Positions 54,984-63,225 of a stretch of 64,000 bases of DNA are shown one piece after another (position 1 is the first letter of the stretch; every line of letters starts with the position of its first letter). Below the pieces are notes generated by a model. The model ran no database searches. It was given only the letters and a program-made list of their open reading frames with translations, and had not been told where the DNA came from. The translations under genes were made by a program, and so were the position numbers. This DNA comes from JBBROS01 sp965213845 (lineage in GTDB: Bacteria; Pseudomonadota; Alphaproteobacteria; Acetobacterales; Acetobacteraceae): NCBI GenBank assembly GCA_965213845.1, contig CBDCAI010000003.1:62001-126000 (forward strand), read 5' to 3'.

Positions 54984-55631
54984 TCACTCGATGGCGCGGC
55001 GGGCGATGCTTTCGATGTAGTCGACCAGCGTGTCGGAGGCGGTGGCGGCGGTGTCGCTGTCGCCTTCGGCGATGGCCTGGGCGATGGCGGCGTGGAGGCG
55101 GGCGGTGAGCGGGAGGTCGGCCATGGCCTGGTGGTGGGCGAACCAGAAGCGGCGCGACAGGCCGTTCATCAGGCCCATGGCCGAGGCGGCGAACTCGTTG
55201 CCGCTGGCGTCGAGCAGCAGGAGGTTGAAGCTGCGGTCATGGCGCATGAAGCCCAGGTCGTCGGCCGCTGCCGCCGCGGCACTCATGCCGGACGCGAGGG
55301 CGGCGAACCGCTCGCGTTCGGCCCGGCTCGCGCGGCGTGCGGCGGAGCGGACCAGCAGGCGCTCCAGCTCCCGCCGGGTCTCCAGCAGGCGGAGCTGCTT
55401 CACGACGTCGATGCCGGAGACGACGATGCCGCGCCGGGGCAGGATGCTGACCAGGTGTTCGCGGGCCAGGCGCTGCAGGGCCTCGCGGATGGGGGTGCGG
55501 CCGATGCTCAGCCGCGCGCTGAGCGTCGCCTCCGACACGACGGCGCCGGGGGCCAAGGCGAGGGTGACGATCTCTTCCTCGATCAGGCGGTAGGCATGGT
55601 CGGTCAGGGTGTCGGCGGGCGCGTCAGTCAT
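54984..55631 (-). CDS. GntR family regulator with FCD domain
   Basis: A 215-residue FadR-type regulator. The winged helix-turn-helix is LIEEEIVTLALAPGAVVSEATLSARLSIGRTPIREALQRLAREHLVSILPRRGIVV (about 15-70); the all-helical FCD domain follows (TRRELERLLVRSAARRA, HDRSFNLLLLDASGNE, MADLPLTARLHAAIAQAI), with metal-site residues Asp and His visible. FCD regulators usually sense organic acids. It is transcribed away from DUF2332 and lies directly downstream of the AtuA-like/enolase group on the same strand, so it is the likely regulator of that group. Confidence 0.92.
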   Translation of the reverse strand: MTDAPADTLTDHAYRLIEEEIVTLALAPGAVVSEATLSARLSIGRTPIREALQRLAREHLVSILPRRGIVVSGIDVVKQLRLLETRRELERLLVRSAARRASRAERERFAALASGMSAAAAAADDLGFMRHDRSFNLLLLDASGNEFAASAMGLMNGLSRRFWFAHHQAMADLPLTARLHAAIAQAIAEGDSDTAATASDTLVDYIESIARRAIE

Positions 55632-55709
55632 GGCGCCGGTTCTACAGGGTCTGCGGGCCCGGTGCATCGGTGTGGGGAGAGGGCTGGTGCGCTGGGGCGC
55701 GCGAGGTGT

Positions 55710-56081
55710 TCATCGTTGGAGAGACGGCCCGTCACCGGCGGTGCGGAGGGCGGCAACTCGATCAGCCAGGGGTTCGGGGAGGACGACTTCCAGGCCGAGG
55801 AGGTGGAACGAGTTGCTTTTGCCGTGGATGTCGAGGTTGAGGCTGGCGTTGACGCCGCCTTCGAGGACGTCGTCGATGACGAAGTTGAGGGCTTGGATGT
55901 TGGGGAGCTCGTAGCGGACGACGTGGGTTGCGCCGCGATGGCGGAAGAGGTCGTGGACGCGGGCTGCGGTGACCTGGTCGAGCAGGAGGGGCCAGAAGGC
56001 CGGGTGATAGGCGATGAGGCTGATGTTGAGGCGGTTGCCTTTGTCGCCGGCGCGGGCGTGGGCGATGTCGTGGAGGATCAC
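55710..56081 (-). CDS. AtuA-like small subunit
   Basis: A 123-residue protein matching the small C-terminal-type partner of AtuA/DUF1446 proteins: start VILHDIAHARAGDKGNRLNISLIAYHP, middle VVRYELPNIQALNFVIDDVLEGGVN and end SLNLDIHGKSNSFHLLGLEVVLPE. In many bacteria this part is fused to DUF1446. GTG at 56081 overlaps the DUF1446 stop (GTGA), so the two proteins are made together. Confidence 0.85.
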   Translation of the reverse strand: MILHDIAHARAGDKGNRLNISLIAYHPAFWPLLLDQVTAARVHDLFRHRGATHVVRYELPNIQALNFVIDDVLEGGVNASLNLDIHGKSNSFHLLGLEVVLPEPLADRVAALRTAGDGPSLQR

Positions 56082-57478
56082 AGGAACAGGACCTGAGGGC
56101 TGACGCGGTTGCGGGGGACGAGGGTGGAGACGGTTCGGACGCGGTTGCGGATCTGGGATCGCATGCCGCCGCCGCCGGCGGGGCCGCAGCAGAGGAGGGC
56201 GAGGACTTCCTGGACGCATTGCTCGACGGGGCGGCGCTGGGTGGCCGAGACGGCAAGGCGGAGGCGGATGTCGGTCGGTTCCGGCGAGGGGTCGGCGGCT
56301 TGGTCGGCGAGGGTTCCGGTGTCGTCGTCGAAGAGGCTGAATGCGCCGATTAGGTCGAGGCGGCGTTTGACGGCGATGCCGCGGGCGTCGATGCGGCGGG
56401 CGACGACGGTGGCGGCGAGGCGGGCGCGGGCCATGGCGTTGGGGCCGGCGTAGGAGATCTCGGCCTCGCCGATCCAGTCGCCTTCGAAGGAGACGGTGGC
56501 CTTGAGGCTGGGGGGGGCGGGGTGGCCGCGGGCGCCTTCGACGCGGACGCGGTCGGGGGCCTGCTGCATGAGGCGGACGTGGGTCACATCGAGGGTGACG
56601 TCGGGGGTGAGGTAGGCGGCGGGGTCGTGGACCTCGTACAGAAGTTGTTCCTTGACGGTGCGGAGGGTGACGAGGCCGCCGGTGCCGGGGGCCTTGGTGA
56701 TGGTGCAGGTGCCGTCGAGGTCGACCTCGGCGATGGGGAAGCCGATGGATTCGGGGTGGGGAACGTCCTTGTAGCCGGGGTCGGCGAAGTAGCCGCCGGT
56801 GACCTGTGCGCCGCATTCGAGCAGGTGGCCGACGAGGGTCCCGGCGGCGAGGCGGTCCCAGTCGTCCCAGGCCCAGCCGAAATGGGCGACGAGGGGGCCG
56901 AGGGCGAGGGCCGGGTCGGCGACGCGGCCGGTGACGACGACCTGTGCGCCGCGGCGGAGGGCTTCGGCGATGGGTTGTGCGCCGAGGTAGACGTTGGCGG
57001 CGATGAGGGTGGTGGGGTCGAGGTCTCCGGCAAGGCTGGCGTCGCCTTCGGTGGGTTCCAGGTCTTCGGGTGTGATGGCGTCGCGGACGTCGTCGCCGGT
57101 GACGATGGCGATGCGGAGGTCGGGGAGGCCGGCTTCGCGGGCGAGACGCTGGAGGAGGGCGGCGGCGGCGGGCGGGTTGGCGGCGCCGAAGTTGCCGATG
57201 ATGGGGATGCCGGCGTGGGCGCAGGGGGCGAGGACGGGGCCGACGAGTTCGGCGAGGAGGGGTTCGTAGCCGAGGGCCGGGTCGGTGCGGCGGGCCACGT
57301 GGCCCAGGGCGAGGGTGCGTTCGGCGAGGGTCTCGAACATGAGCGCGCCGGGGCGGCCGGAGCGGGCGATGGCGTCGACGACGGAGAGGGGTGCGTCGAT
57401 GCGGTCGCCCGAGAAGCCTGCGCCGCAGCCCATGAGGAAGCGGCCCGGGGGTTCGTTGGGGCTGGCGGGCAGGTTCAT
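56078..57478 (-). CDS. DUF1446/AtuA family protein
   Basis: A 466-residue protein of the acyclic terpene utilisation AtuA (DUF1446) family: FLMGCGAGFSGDRIDAPLSVVDAI at the start, ALGYEPLLAELVGPVLAPCAHAGIPIIGNFGAANP, VVVTGRVADPALALGPLVAHFGWAWDDWDRLAAGTLVGHLLECGAQVTGG and DPAAYLTPDVTLDVTHVRL. AtuA is needed for citronellol and geraniol degradation in Pseudomonas, but its reaction is not settled and relatives occur in other pathways. ATG at 57478 overlaps the stop of the first enolase-family gene (ATGA). No other atu genes (carboxylase, hydratase) are present, so a terpene role is doubtful. Confidence 0.88.
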   Translation of the reverse strand: MNLPASPNEPPGRFLMGCGAGFSGDRIDAPLSVVDAIARSGRPGALMFETLAERTLALGHVARRTDPALGYEPLLAELVGPVLAPCAHAGIPIIGNFGAANPPAAAALLQRLAREAGLPDLRIAIVTGDDVRDAITPEDLEPTEGDASLAGDLDPTTLIAANVYLGAQPIAEALRRGAQVVVTGRVADPALALGPLVAHFGWAWDDWDRLAAGTLVGHLLECGAQVTGGYFADPGYKDVPHPESIGFPIAEVDLDGTCTITKAPGTGGLVTLRTVKEQLLYEVHDPAAYLTPDVTLDVTHVRLMQQAPDRVRVEGARGHPAPPSLKATVSFEGDWIGEAEISYAGPNAMARARLAATVVARRIDARGIAVKRRLDLIGAFSLFDDDTGTLADQAADPSPEPTDIRLRLAVSATQRRPVEQCVQEVLALLCCGPAGGGGMRSQIRNRVRTVSTLVPRNRVSPQVLFL

Positions 57479-58593
57479 CCGCCCAGGACCGTGCGGGTGA
57501 GGCGGTAGCGGTCCATGACGGCCATGTCGGGTTCGAAGCCGAGACCGGGGGCTTCGGGGAGGGTGAGCGTCGGGGTTTCGGGGTCGAAGAGGGGGTGGGG
57601 TATGGCTTCGAGGGTGATGAAGGCGGTCTCGAGGGGGGTGGGCCGGGTCATGGCGGCGATGACGTGGGCGGTGGCGAGGTATCCGGGGCCCCAATAGAAG
57701 CAGTGGGGGACGACGCGGACGGCGTAGGCCTGGGCGAGGGTGAGGATGCGCTGCATGGCGCTGATGCCGCCGACCTTGATGACGCTGGGCTGGACGAAGT
57801 CGACGGCCCGCGCCTCGAACAGTCGTTGGAAGTCCTGGAGCGTGCAGATGTTCTCCCCGGCGGCGATGGGCACGCCCTCGGCGCGGACCTCGGCGATGCC
57901 GTTGAAGTCTTCGGGGGGCCAGACGGGTTCCTCGAGCCAGTGGAAGTCGTCGACGGCGATCTCGTCGGCGACGGCGCGGGCCTCGTCGACGGACCAGGGG
58001 CAGTTCACGTCGAGCATGATGCGGGTCTCGGGGGCGACGGCCTCGCGGGCGAGGCGGAAGGCAGGGATGGTCGCCTCATGCAGTTTGATCCAGGTGAAGC
58101 CGGCGGCTTCGGCGCGGCGGACGTTGCGCGGGAGGGCTTCGGCGTCGCCGCCGTAGCGCATGAGGCTGGCGTAGAGCGGCAGGGGCCGGGCGTCGCCGCC
58201 GAGCATGCGGAAGACCGGCATGCCGGCGCGTTTGCCGGCGAGGTCCCAGAGGGCGATGTCGATGGCGCTGAGGGCGTAGAGGACGGGGCCGGTGCGGCCG
58301 AAGCCGTGGAAGGTGCGCTGGGCCTCTTCCATGGTGGCGGCGATGGGGCGTGGGTCGCGGCCGAGGAGCCAGGGGCCGACGAGGGTGTCGAGGATGGCCT
58401 GGGTGCCGGGGTTCACGAGGTGCCCGAAGGCTTCGCCCCAGCCGACGAGGCCGTCATCGGTCTGGAGACGGACGATGAGGGCCTCCATGGCGGTCCAGGG
58501 GCGCGCATTCAGGCTGGGCCGCATGCCGATCTGCGGGCCGCCGGTCTGGAAGGGGATGCCGACGCGCCAAGTCTCGATGCCGGTGATCTTCAT
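57475..58593 (-). CDS. enolase superfamily (mandelate racemase/muconate lactonizing) enzyme, KxH type
   Basis: A 372-residue enolase-superfamily enzyme. The capping domain starts MKITGIETWRVGIPFQTGG; the barrel shows KLH (Lys about 170, His about 172) in FTWIKLHEAT, metal ligands in IMLDVNCPW, WLEEPVWPPED and AAGENICTL, and a late VVPHCFYWGPGY. Such enzymes abstract a proton next to a carboxylate, for example in acid-sugar dehydration or racemisation. It is coupled to the DUF1446 gene by an ATGA overlap. The substrate is not predictable from motifs alone. Confidence 0.9.
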   Translation of the reverse strand: MKITGIETWRVGIPFQTGGPQIGMRPSLNARPWTAMEALIVRLQTDDGLVGWGEAFGHLVNPGTQAILDTLVGPWLLGRDPRPIAATMEEAQRTFHGFGRTGPVLYALSAIDIALWDLAGKRAGMPVFRMLGGDARPLPLYASLMRYGGDAEALPRNVRRAEAAGFTWIKLHEATIPAFRLAREAVAPETRIMLDVNCPWSVDEARAVADEIAVDDFHWLEEPVWPPEDFNGIAEVRAEGVPIAAGENICTLQDFQRLFEARAVDFVQPSVIKVGGISAMQRILTLAQAYAVRVVPHCFYWGPGYLATAHVIAAMTRPTPLETAFITLEAIPHPLFDPETPTLTLPEAPGLGFEPDMAVMDRYRLTRTVLGG

Positions 58594-58638
58594 CGGGGGT
58601 TTCCTTTTGGTACGGCCTGGGAGCGCTTGCGTTGCAGA

Positions 58639-59748
58639 TCATGCCCGGAATCGGGCGATGGCGGCTTCGTCGAAGGTGAAGCCCCAGCCGGGGCGGTCGG
58701 GGACGAGGGCGCGGCCGGCGGCGTCACGTTCGATGGTTTCGCGGTAGAGCGGGCGGAACCAGGGCATGTCTTCCAGCACCATGGCGTTGGGCAGGGCTGC
58801 GGCGAGGGCGAGGCTCATCTCGCCGAAGAGGTGGAGCGAGACCGGCAGGGACTGGGCGCGGGCGAGCTGGGCGACCTGCATCAGGGCGGTCGGGCCGCCC
58901 ATGCGCTGGAGGTCCGGCATCAGGATGTCGGCCGATCGGAGGCGGAGCATGTCGATCATGCCGTCGCGGTACTCCGTCTCGCCGCTGGCCAGCGGGGTGA
59001 CGAGGGCTGCGGCGATGGCGGCCTCGCCGGCGTGGTCGCGATAGGGGACCGGCTCCTCGATCCAGGCGAGGCGGAAGGGTTCGAGCATGCGGCCGAGGCG
59101 GATGGCGCCGGCGACGGTCAGCTGCTGGTTCGCGTCGGCCATGAGCATGGTGTCGGGTCCGACGGCGTCGCGGACGGCGCGGACGCGGGCGACGTCCTGC
59201 GTGGGGTCGGGCTTGCCGAGCGACATCTTGAGGGCGCGGTAGCCCTGGGCGAGGAGGGCGGCGGCTTCGGCCTGCAGCTGGTCGATGCCGGCGCTGAGGC
59301 GGAGGCCGCCGCTGGCGTAGACCGGCAGGGCGGTGCGTTCGGCGCCGAGCATGGTGGCCACGTTCATGTCGAGCGCCTTGGCCCGGAGGTCCCACAGGGC
59401 CATGTCGATGGGGGCGAGGCCGATGGCGGAGATGCCGCGATGGCCGAAGAACATCAGCTCGGCCTCGGCCTGCTGCAGGAAGGTTCCGGCTTCGGCCGGC
59501 GTGCCGTCGGGCGGGGCGTCACCGACCAGGGCGCCCTCGACGAGGGGTGCGAAGCTGCGCACCATGGCGTGCAGGACGTCGAGCCGGCGGCCGTTGAGGC
59601 TGAAGCAGAGCCCCTGCCCCACCAGGCCGGCGTCGGTCTCGAGGGTCACGAGGACGCACCCGACGCTGTGGATGACGAGGCGGGCGCTGGGGATGGGGGC
59701 GGGCAGCGGCACCTGGACGAGGTCGGTGCGGAGGCGGGTTACTTTCAT
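58639..59748 (-). CDS. enolase superfamily enzyme, KxS variant
   Basis: A 369-residue second enolase-superfamily member, only distantly similar to its neighbour. The capping domain (MKVTRLRTDLVQVPLP) and SAIGLAPIDMALWDLRAKALDMNV are typical. The usual KxK proton-transfer motif is KMS here (ALKMSLGK, Lys about 174), so the second lysine is replaced by serine. Metal-ligand strands MLMADANQQ, WIEEPVPYRDH and ASGETEYRDG are intact, as is SLHLFGEMS. It lies 45 bases upstream of the first enolase gene and nine bases after the binding-protein gene. Confidence 0.9.
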   Translation of the reverse strand: MKVTRLRTDLVQVPLPAPIPSARLVIHSVGCVLVTLETDAGLVGQGLCFSLNGRRLDVLHAMVRSFAPLVEGALVGDAPPDGTPAEAGTFLQQAEAELMFFGHRGISAIGLAPIDMALWDLRAKALDMNVATMLGAERTALPVYASGGLRLSAGIDQLQAEAAALLAQGYRALKMSLGKPDPTQDVARVRAVRDAVGPDTMLMADANQQLTVAGAIRLGRMLEPFRLAWIEEPVPYRDHAGEAAIAAALVTPLASGETEYRDGMIDMLRLRSADILMPDLQRMGGPTALMQVAQLARAQSLPVSLHLFGEMSLALAAALPNAMVLEDMPWFRPLYRETIERDAAGRALVPDRPGWGFTFDEAAIARFRA

Positions 59749-59757
59749 GGGGGCGGA

Positions 59758-60753
59758 TCAGCTGCCGTCGTTGGGTGCGGTGTCGAAGTACATGTCGCGC
59801 CAGGTCGCGGGGCGCTGCTTGATGACGCCGGTCTTGGCCATGAAGTCCGCGGTCTTCTGTGCGCCGCGGGGGGTGAGGGTGAACCGGACGCCGGGGTCGT
59901 CCATCATGGCGACGAGGGCGTCGGCGGCGATCTTGTCCTTGCTGACGCGCAGGTAGGCTTCGGCGGCGTCCTGGCGGTGCTGGTTGATGAGGTCGGTGGC
60001 ATCCTGGAGCGCTTCGAGGAAGACGGCGACGACGGCCGGGTTCTGGGTGCGGAAGCGGGTGGTGGCGGCGAGGGCGCTGACGGAATGGGGGCCGATGGCG
60101 TCGAAGCTGCTGGCGACCTGGTGCATGCCGGGCTGGGCAAGCTCGGCGTGCTGGTAGGGGAGGCTGCTGAAGTGGGAGGTGAACGCGCCACCGCCGCCGA
60201 TGAGCCCGGCGGTTGCGTCGGGGTGCCCCATGGAGACGGTGTTGGGGTCGAGGCGGCGGTATTCCGCCTCGCCGAAGGCCCGGGCGGCGAGGATGTCGAG
60301 CATCATGGCCTGCATCGAGACCTTCACCGATGGGAGCGCGATCCGGTCGCCGGGGCCATAGTCGCGGACGGATTGCAGCCGGGGGTCGCGGGAGACGAGC
60401 AGGAGGGGCATGACGTTCATGCCGGCGAGGCCGCGGATGGCGAGGTTGCCGCGGGTCTTGTCCCAGAGGGTGACGAGATTCGACATGCCGACGGCGCCGA
60501 TGTCGAGCGCGCCGGAGATGAGGGAGTCGTTGAGGACCGAGGGTCCGCCGGTCGTGACGAACTCGGCCTTTAGGCCGGGCATGCCGGCGGCGCGGGCGCG
60601 GGCGCCGAGGAAGTCGCGGTCCTGCATGATGACGAGCTGCATGTAGGGCAGGCCGTATTGGAGGCCGATGCGGATGCGGTCGGTTTCAGCGTGTGCACGG
60701 CCGGAGGCGGCGCAGAGGAGCGTGAGGGCCAGCATGGCCTGGATCAGCCGCAT
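59758..60753 (-). CDS. ABC transporter substrate-binding protein, NMT1/SsuA-like
   Basis: A 331-residue exported binding protein. The signal peptide is MRLIQAMLALTLLCAASGRAHA; the mature part (IRIGLQYGLPYMQLVIMQDRDFL, FVTTGGPSVLNDSLISGALDIGAVGMSNLVTLW) matches the nitrate/sulfonate/taurine type. Its permease and ATPase are not in the window. As the first gene of the leftward AtuA/enolase group it suggests that the pathway substrate is imported. Two direct repeats lie upstream of its start. Confidence 0.88.
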   Translation of the reverse strand: MRLIQAMLALTLLCAASGRAHAETDRIRIGLQYGLPYMQLVIMQDRDFLGARARAAGMPGLKAEFVTTGGPSVLNDSLISGALDIGAVGMSNLVTLWDKTRGNLAIRGLAGMNVMPLLLVSRDPRLQSVRDYGPGDRIALPSVKVSMQAMMLDILAARAFGEAEYRRLDPNTVSMGHPDATAGLIGGGGAFTSHFSSLPYQHAELAQPGMHQVASSFDAIGPHSVSALAATTRFRTQNPAVVAVFLEALQDATDLINQHRQDAAEAYLRVSKDKIAADALVAMMDDPGVRFTLTPRGAQKTADFMAKTGVIKQRPATWRDMYFDTAPNDGS

Positions 60754-60790
60754 CGGACGTGTTTCCCCGGTCAATTTTGGCGGAGTGTAG

Positions 60791-60828
60791 CGCGGTTCGG
60801 GTCTGGGCCCAACGCGGTTCGGATCTGG
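60791..60828. promoter_or_regulatory. direct repeats upstream of the binding-protein gene
   Basis: CGCGGTTCGGGTCTGG (60791-60806) and CGCGGTTCGGATCTGG (60813-60828) are 15/16 identical and 22 bases apart, 38-75 bases before the ATG at 60753. Spacing of two helical turns suggests a regulator binding on one face of the DNA. The GntR/FCD protein at the end of the group is a candidate, although such proteins usually prefer short palindromes. Confidence 0.45.
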
Positions 60829-60979
60829 ATGCAGGGCGATCGCCTGGACGAGGGATCGGTGCTCGCGCAAGCGAAGCCGGATCACGGAGACCACGGAGCC
60901 GATGAGGGTCCAAACTCGAGGAGTGGGCTGGGAACCCCGCGAAGGGGGCTGAGGGGGAGGCCGGACTTGTCGGTTCCCA

Positions 60980-62863
60980 TTATCCCATCATGGCTGCAGC
61001 ATTCCGCATGGCCTCGTCGGTGCGGCCCTCGGTCCAAGCGGTCGTGACGAGGTCTAAACCCTCCCTGCGGCAGGCCGCATGAAGCGCCTGGTCGCGATGC
61101 AGGCGCAGCACCGAGGCAGCAAGGCCCGGCGCGTCGGGCGCGACCAGGCTTGCCAGCGCCGGCCCGAGCGGGATGCCCTCCGCCGCCGTCGGAGAACAGA
61201 CGCACGGAACACCGGCGGCCAGGCTGTCGAGCACCTTGCCCTTGATTCCGGCACCGAACTGCAACGGGGCCACGGTCATGCGGACCGACGCCAGAAGCGG
61301 CATCAGGTCGTCCACAGCGCCCATGGCCTGTATGCCGGGGCGGGCGATGCGGAGCTCGGGAGGCATGGCGGTGCCGGCGATGCTGAGCGCGATGCCGTGG
61401 TCTCGGGCATGCACCAGAGGCATGATTTCGTCGACGAGCCACCAGGCGGCGTGGGTGTTCGGAGCGTGCCCGAAATGGCCGATGAAGGCGAGCCCATGGC
61501 GGCCTACGAAGCCGCCACGTCCGGGCCGAGCGACAATGGCCCACGGCACGACGTGTGGCCGCAATGCCGGGTTGGCTCGGCGCAGCACCGCGGCTTCCGC
61601 CGGCGAATGGGTCATCACGCAATCCGAAGCGGCGGCAGCCATCAGCTCCTGCCGCCGCACGATACCGGCCGCCCTCGCCAGCTCGGGACGGCCCTCCACG
61701 GCGGCCTGCCGGGCCAGCCGGAGATGGTGCAGGTCAGCCACGCTGAACAGCACGCGGGCGCGCGGGAAATGCTGGCGCACCAGCGCCAGATACGGCAGTG
61801 CGGTGGCGATGCGGTGCAGGTAGATGAGGTCGAAGCCATGCGCCTCGGCCCGCAGCAGCTCCTCGACAGAGCCGAACCAGGGCGTGTGGCAGCAGGCGAT
61901 CCCTGTTGCCTCCAGCGCCTCCGCCCCGACCGCGGACATGTCGGCTGGGCAGAACACCACGTCGAACCCCAGCCGCCTCAGGCTCGTTGCATGGGACACG
62001 ATGGCGGCGGACCCGGCGTCCCGCCGTACATCCGGCATCGTGCCGTCGATCACGAGCGCACGCGGACGGAAGCGCGGAGTGGAGGGCCCTTCGCTCGCGG
62101 ACCACCGGGTGCGGAGCCGCCGCTCGTCGAACCGCTCCTCGCGGCGGGAAAGCTGGTTGGAGCGGCGGGTCAACAGTCGCACCATCTGCTGACCGAGGAA
62201 GGCGAGCCGGGCGCGCAGCTCCTCGTCCGTGGCAGCCGTGTCGAGGGCCATGGCGATGCTGTCGTGCAGCGAAGCATCGAAGTGCTCGGGGGTGTCCAGC
62301 GCCACCGGGGATTGCCCGAGATGCGCGCCGTCATCTTCGCGCTGCACCGCGACGACGTGGCGCAAGCGGGACAGCGTCGGCTGGAATCGGTGGTCGAAGC
62401 TGTGGCAGCCCATGCCGATACGCTGCCGCTCCAGATCATCGCGAAAGACGTTGGCGATCAGCCGGGCGGCGGGGATGCCGTCGACCTCGACGCGCAGGAT
62501 GACAGGCGAACCGGGGCTGGCGGTGTCCTCGGCCCAGCCACGGATGCGCTCACGGGTGCACTCGTCGATGCGCCCGCGCAGCCCTGGAAGGGCGGCGGGC
62601 GTTCCGGGGAGGAGCTGGCCCGGGTCATGCTCGCGGTGGACGGCGATGCTGTGGGCGGCAGGCGAGAGTGGCGGCTCGAAGGTGACGACGAAGCTGAAGC
62701 CGGGGTCACGACGACGGACCCGTGGGCGCTCGGCGATCGTGCGGGCAGCGACGTGGCCGCCGACGAGGACGAGCAGGGCGACCGGGAGGCGGGGGGAGTC
62801 CGGGTCGACGGCCCAGCCCTCGATCCGGTCACGCGAGAGAAGTGTGATGGCACCGCGGATCAT
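60980..62863 (-). CDS. GT4-type glycosyltransferase with duplicated N-terminal modules
   Basis: A 627-residue cytoplasmic protein. Residues 1-90 and about 92-190 are two related beta-rich modules (ITLLSRDRIEGWAVDPDSP and GRIDECTRERIRGWAEDTASP). After a helical linker the transferase begins at about 270 (RALVIDGTMPDVRRDAGSAA), with LIYLHRIATALPYLALVRQHFP, a GT-B fold donor half containing LAFIGHFGHAPNTHAAWWLVDEIMP, and the GT4 signature AGIKGKVLDSLAAGVPCVCSPTAAEGI near 560. It probably adds sugar to a surface polysaccharide or glycan. The N-terminal module is seen in large glycosyltransferases of this bacterial group; its role is unknown. Confidence 0.85.
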   Translation of the reverse strand: MIRGAITLLSRDRIEGWAVDPDSPRLPVALLVLVGGHVAARTIAERPRVRRRDPGFSFVVTFEPPLSPAAHSIAVHREHDPGQLLPGTPAALPGLRGRIDECTRERIRGWAEDTASPGSPVILRVEVDGIPAARLIANVFRDDLERQRIGMGCHSFDHRFQPTLSRLRHVVAVQREDDGAHLGQSPVALDTPEHFDASLHDSIAMALDTAATDEELRARLAFLGQQMVRLLTRRSNQLSRREERFDERRLRTRWSASEGPSTPRFRPRALVIDGTMPDVRRDAGSAAIVSHATSLRRLGFDVVFCPADMSAVGAEALEATGIACCHTPWFGSVEELLRAEAHGFDLIYLHRIATALPYLALVRQHFPRARVLFSVADLHHLRLARQAAVEGRPELARAAGIVRRQELMAAAASDCVMTHSPAEAAVLRRANPALRPHVVPWAIVARPGRGGFVGRHGLAFIGHFGHAPNTHAAWWLVDEIMPLVHARDHGIALSIAGTAMPPELRIARPGIQAMGAVDDLMPLLASVRMTVAPLQFGAGIKGKVLDSLAAGVPCVCSPTAAEGIPLGPALASLVAPDAPGLAASVLRLHRDQALHAACRREGLDLVTTAWTEGRTDEAMRNAAAMMG

Positions 62864-62911
62864 GGCTCGGCTTCGGTCGGGGTGAATCAGGCGGTGCCGT
62901 CCAGGCGTGGG

Positions 62912-63190
62912 TCAAGGCTTGCACGTCGGGAGTTTCGCTTCGAGTTCTGTGGCGCGAGCGCGGGCGGTGGCAAGCTCAGCCTCGAGCATCTTGACGTGAA
63001 GGAGGTTCAAGCTCGCCCTTCGCTCGGCCTCTTGAAGAAGCTGCTCCAGGGTCGCCTGGATCACCTCGGGCGGCGGCTGCGGCATCCCGGGAGGCTGGGC
63101 ACGAGAGGGATACCGCGGCTGAATGATGCGTGGGCAGGCGCGGAGAGGAAGCCCACTTAGAACCGCAAGAACGGTGAGGTTTGTCAGCAC
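62912..63190 (-). CDS. small hypothetical coiled-coil protein, about 92 aa
   Basis: A GTG at 63190 with AGG upstream gives a product that starts with a hydrophobic, possibly signal-like segment (VLTNLTVLAVLSGLPLRAC), a proline-rich linker (SRAQPPGMPQPPPE) and a coiled coil (IQATLEQLLQEAERRASLNL, EAELATARARATELEAKL). Starting here avoids overlap with the Hint gene upstream, which ends 35 bases before it. Longer starts at 63250 or 63307 would overlap that gene. It may be an envelope-attached protein; family not recognised. Confidence 0.55.
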   Translation of the reverse strand: MLTNLTVLAVLSGLPLRACPRIIQPRYPSRAQPPGMPQPPPEVIQATLEQLLQEAERRASLNLLHVKMLEAELATARARATELEAKLPTCKP

Positions 63191-63225
63191 GCCACCTGCG
63201 TGGGGCTCAGAATGGCTGGACACGC

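Noticed and set aside
57595..60573. 992-codon frame on the + strand, Gly- and Asp-rich
   Set aside because: It is the complement of two enolase genes and a binding-protein gene whose catalytic motifs are intact; skewed composition keeps it open.
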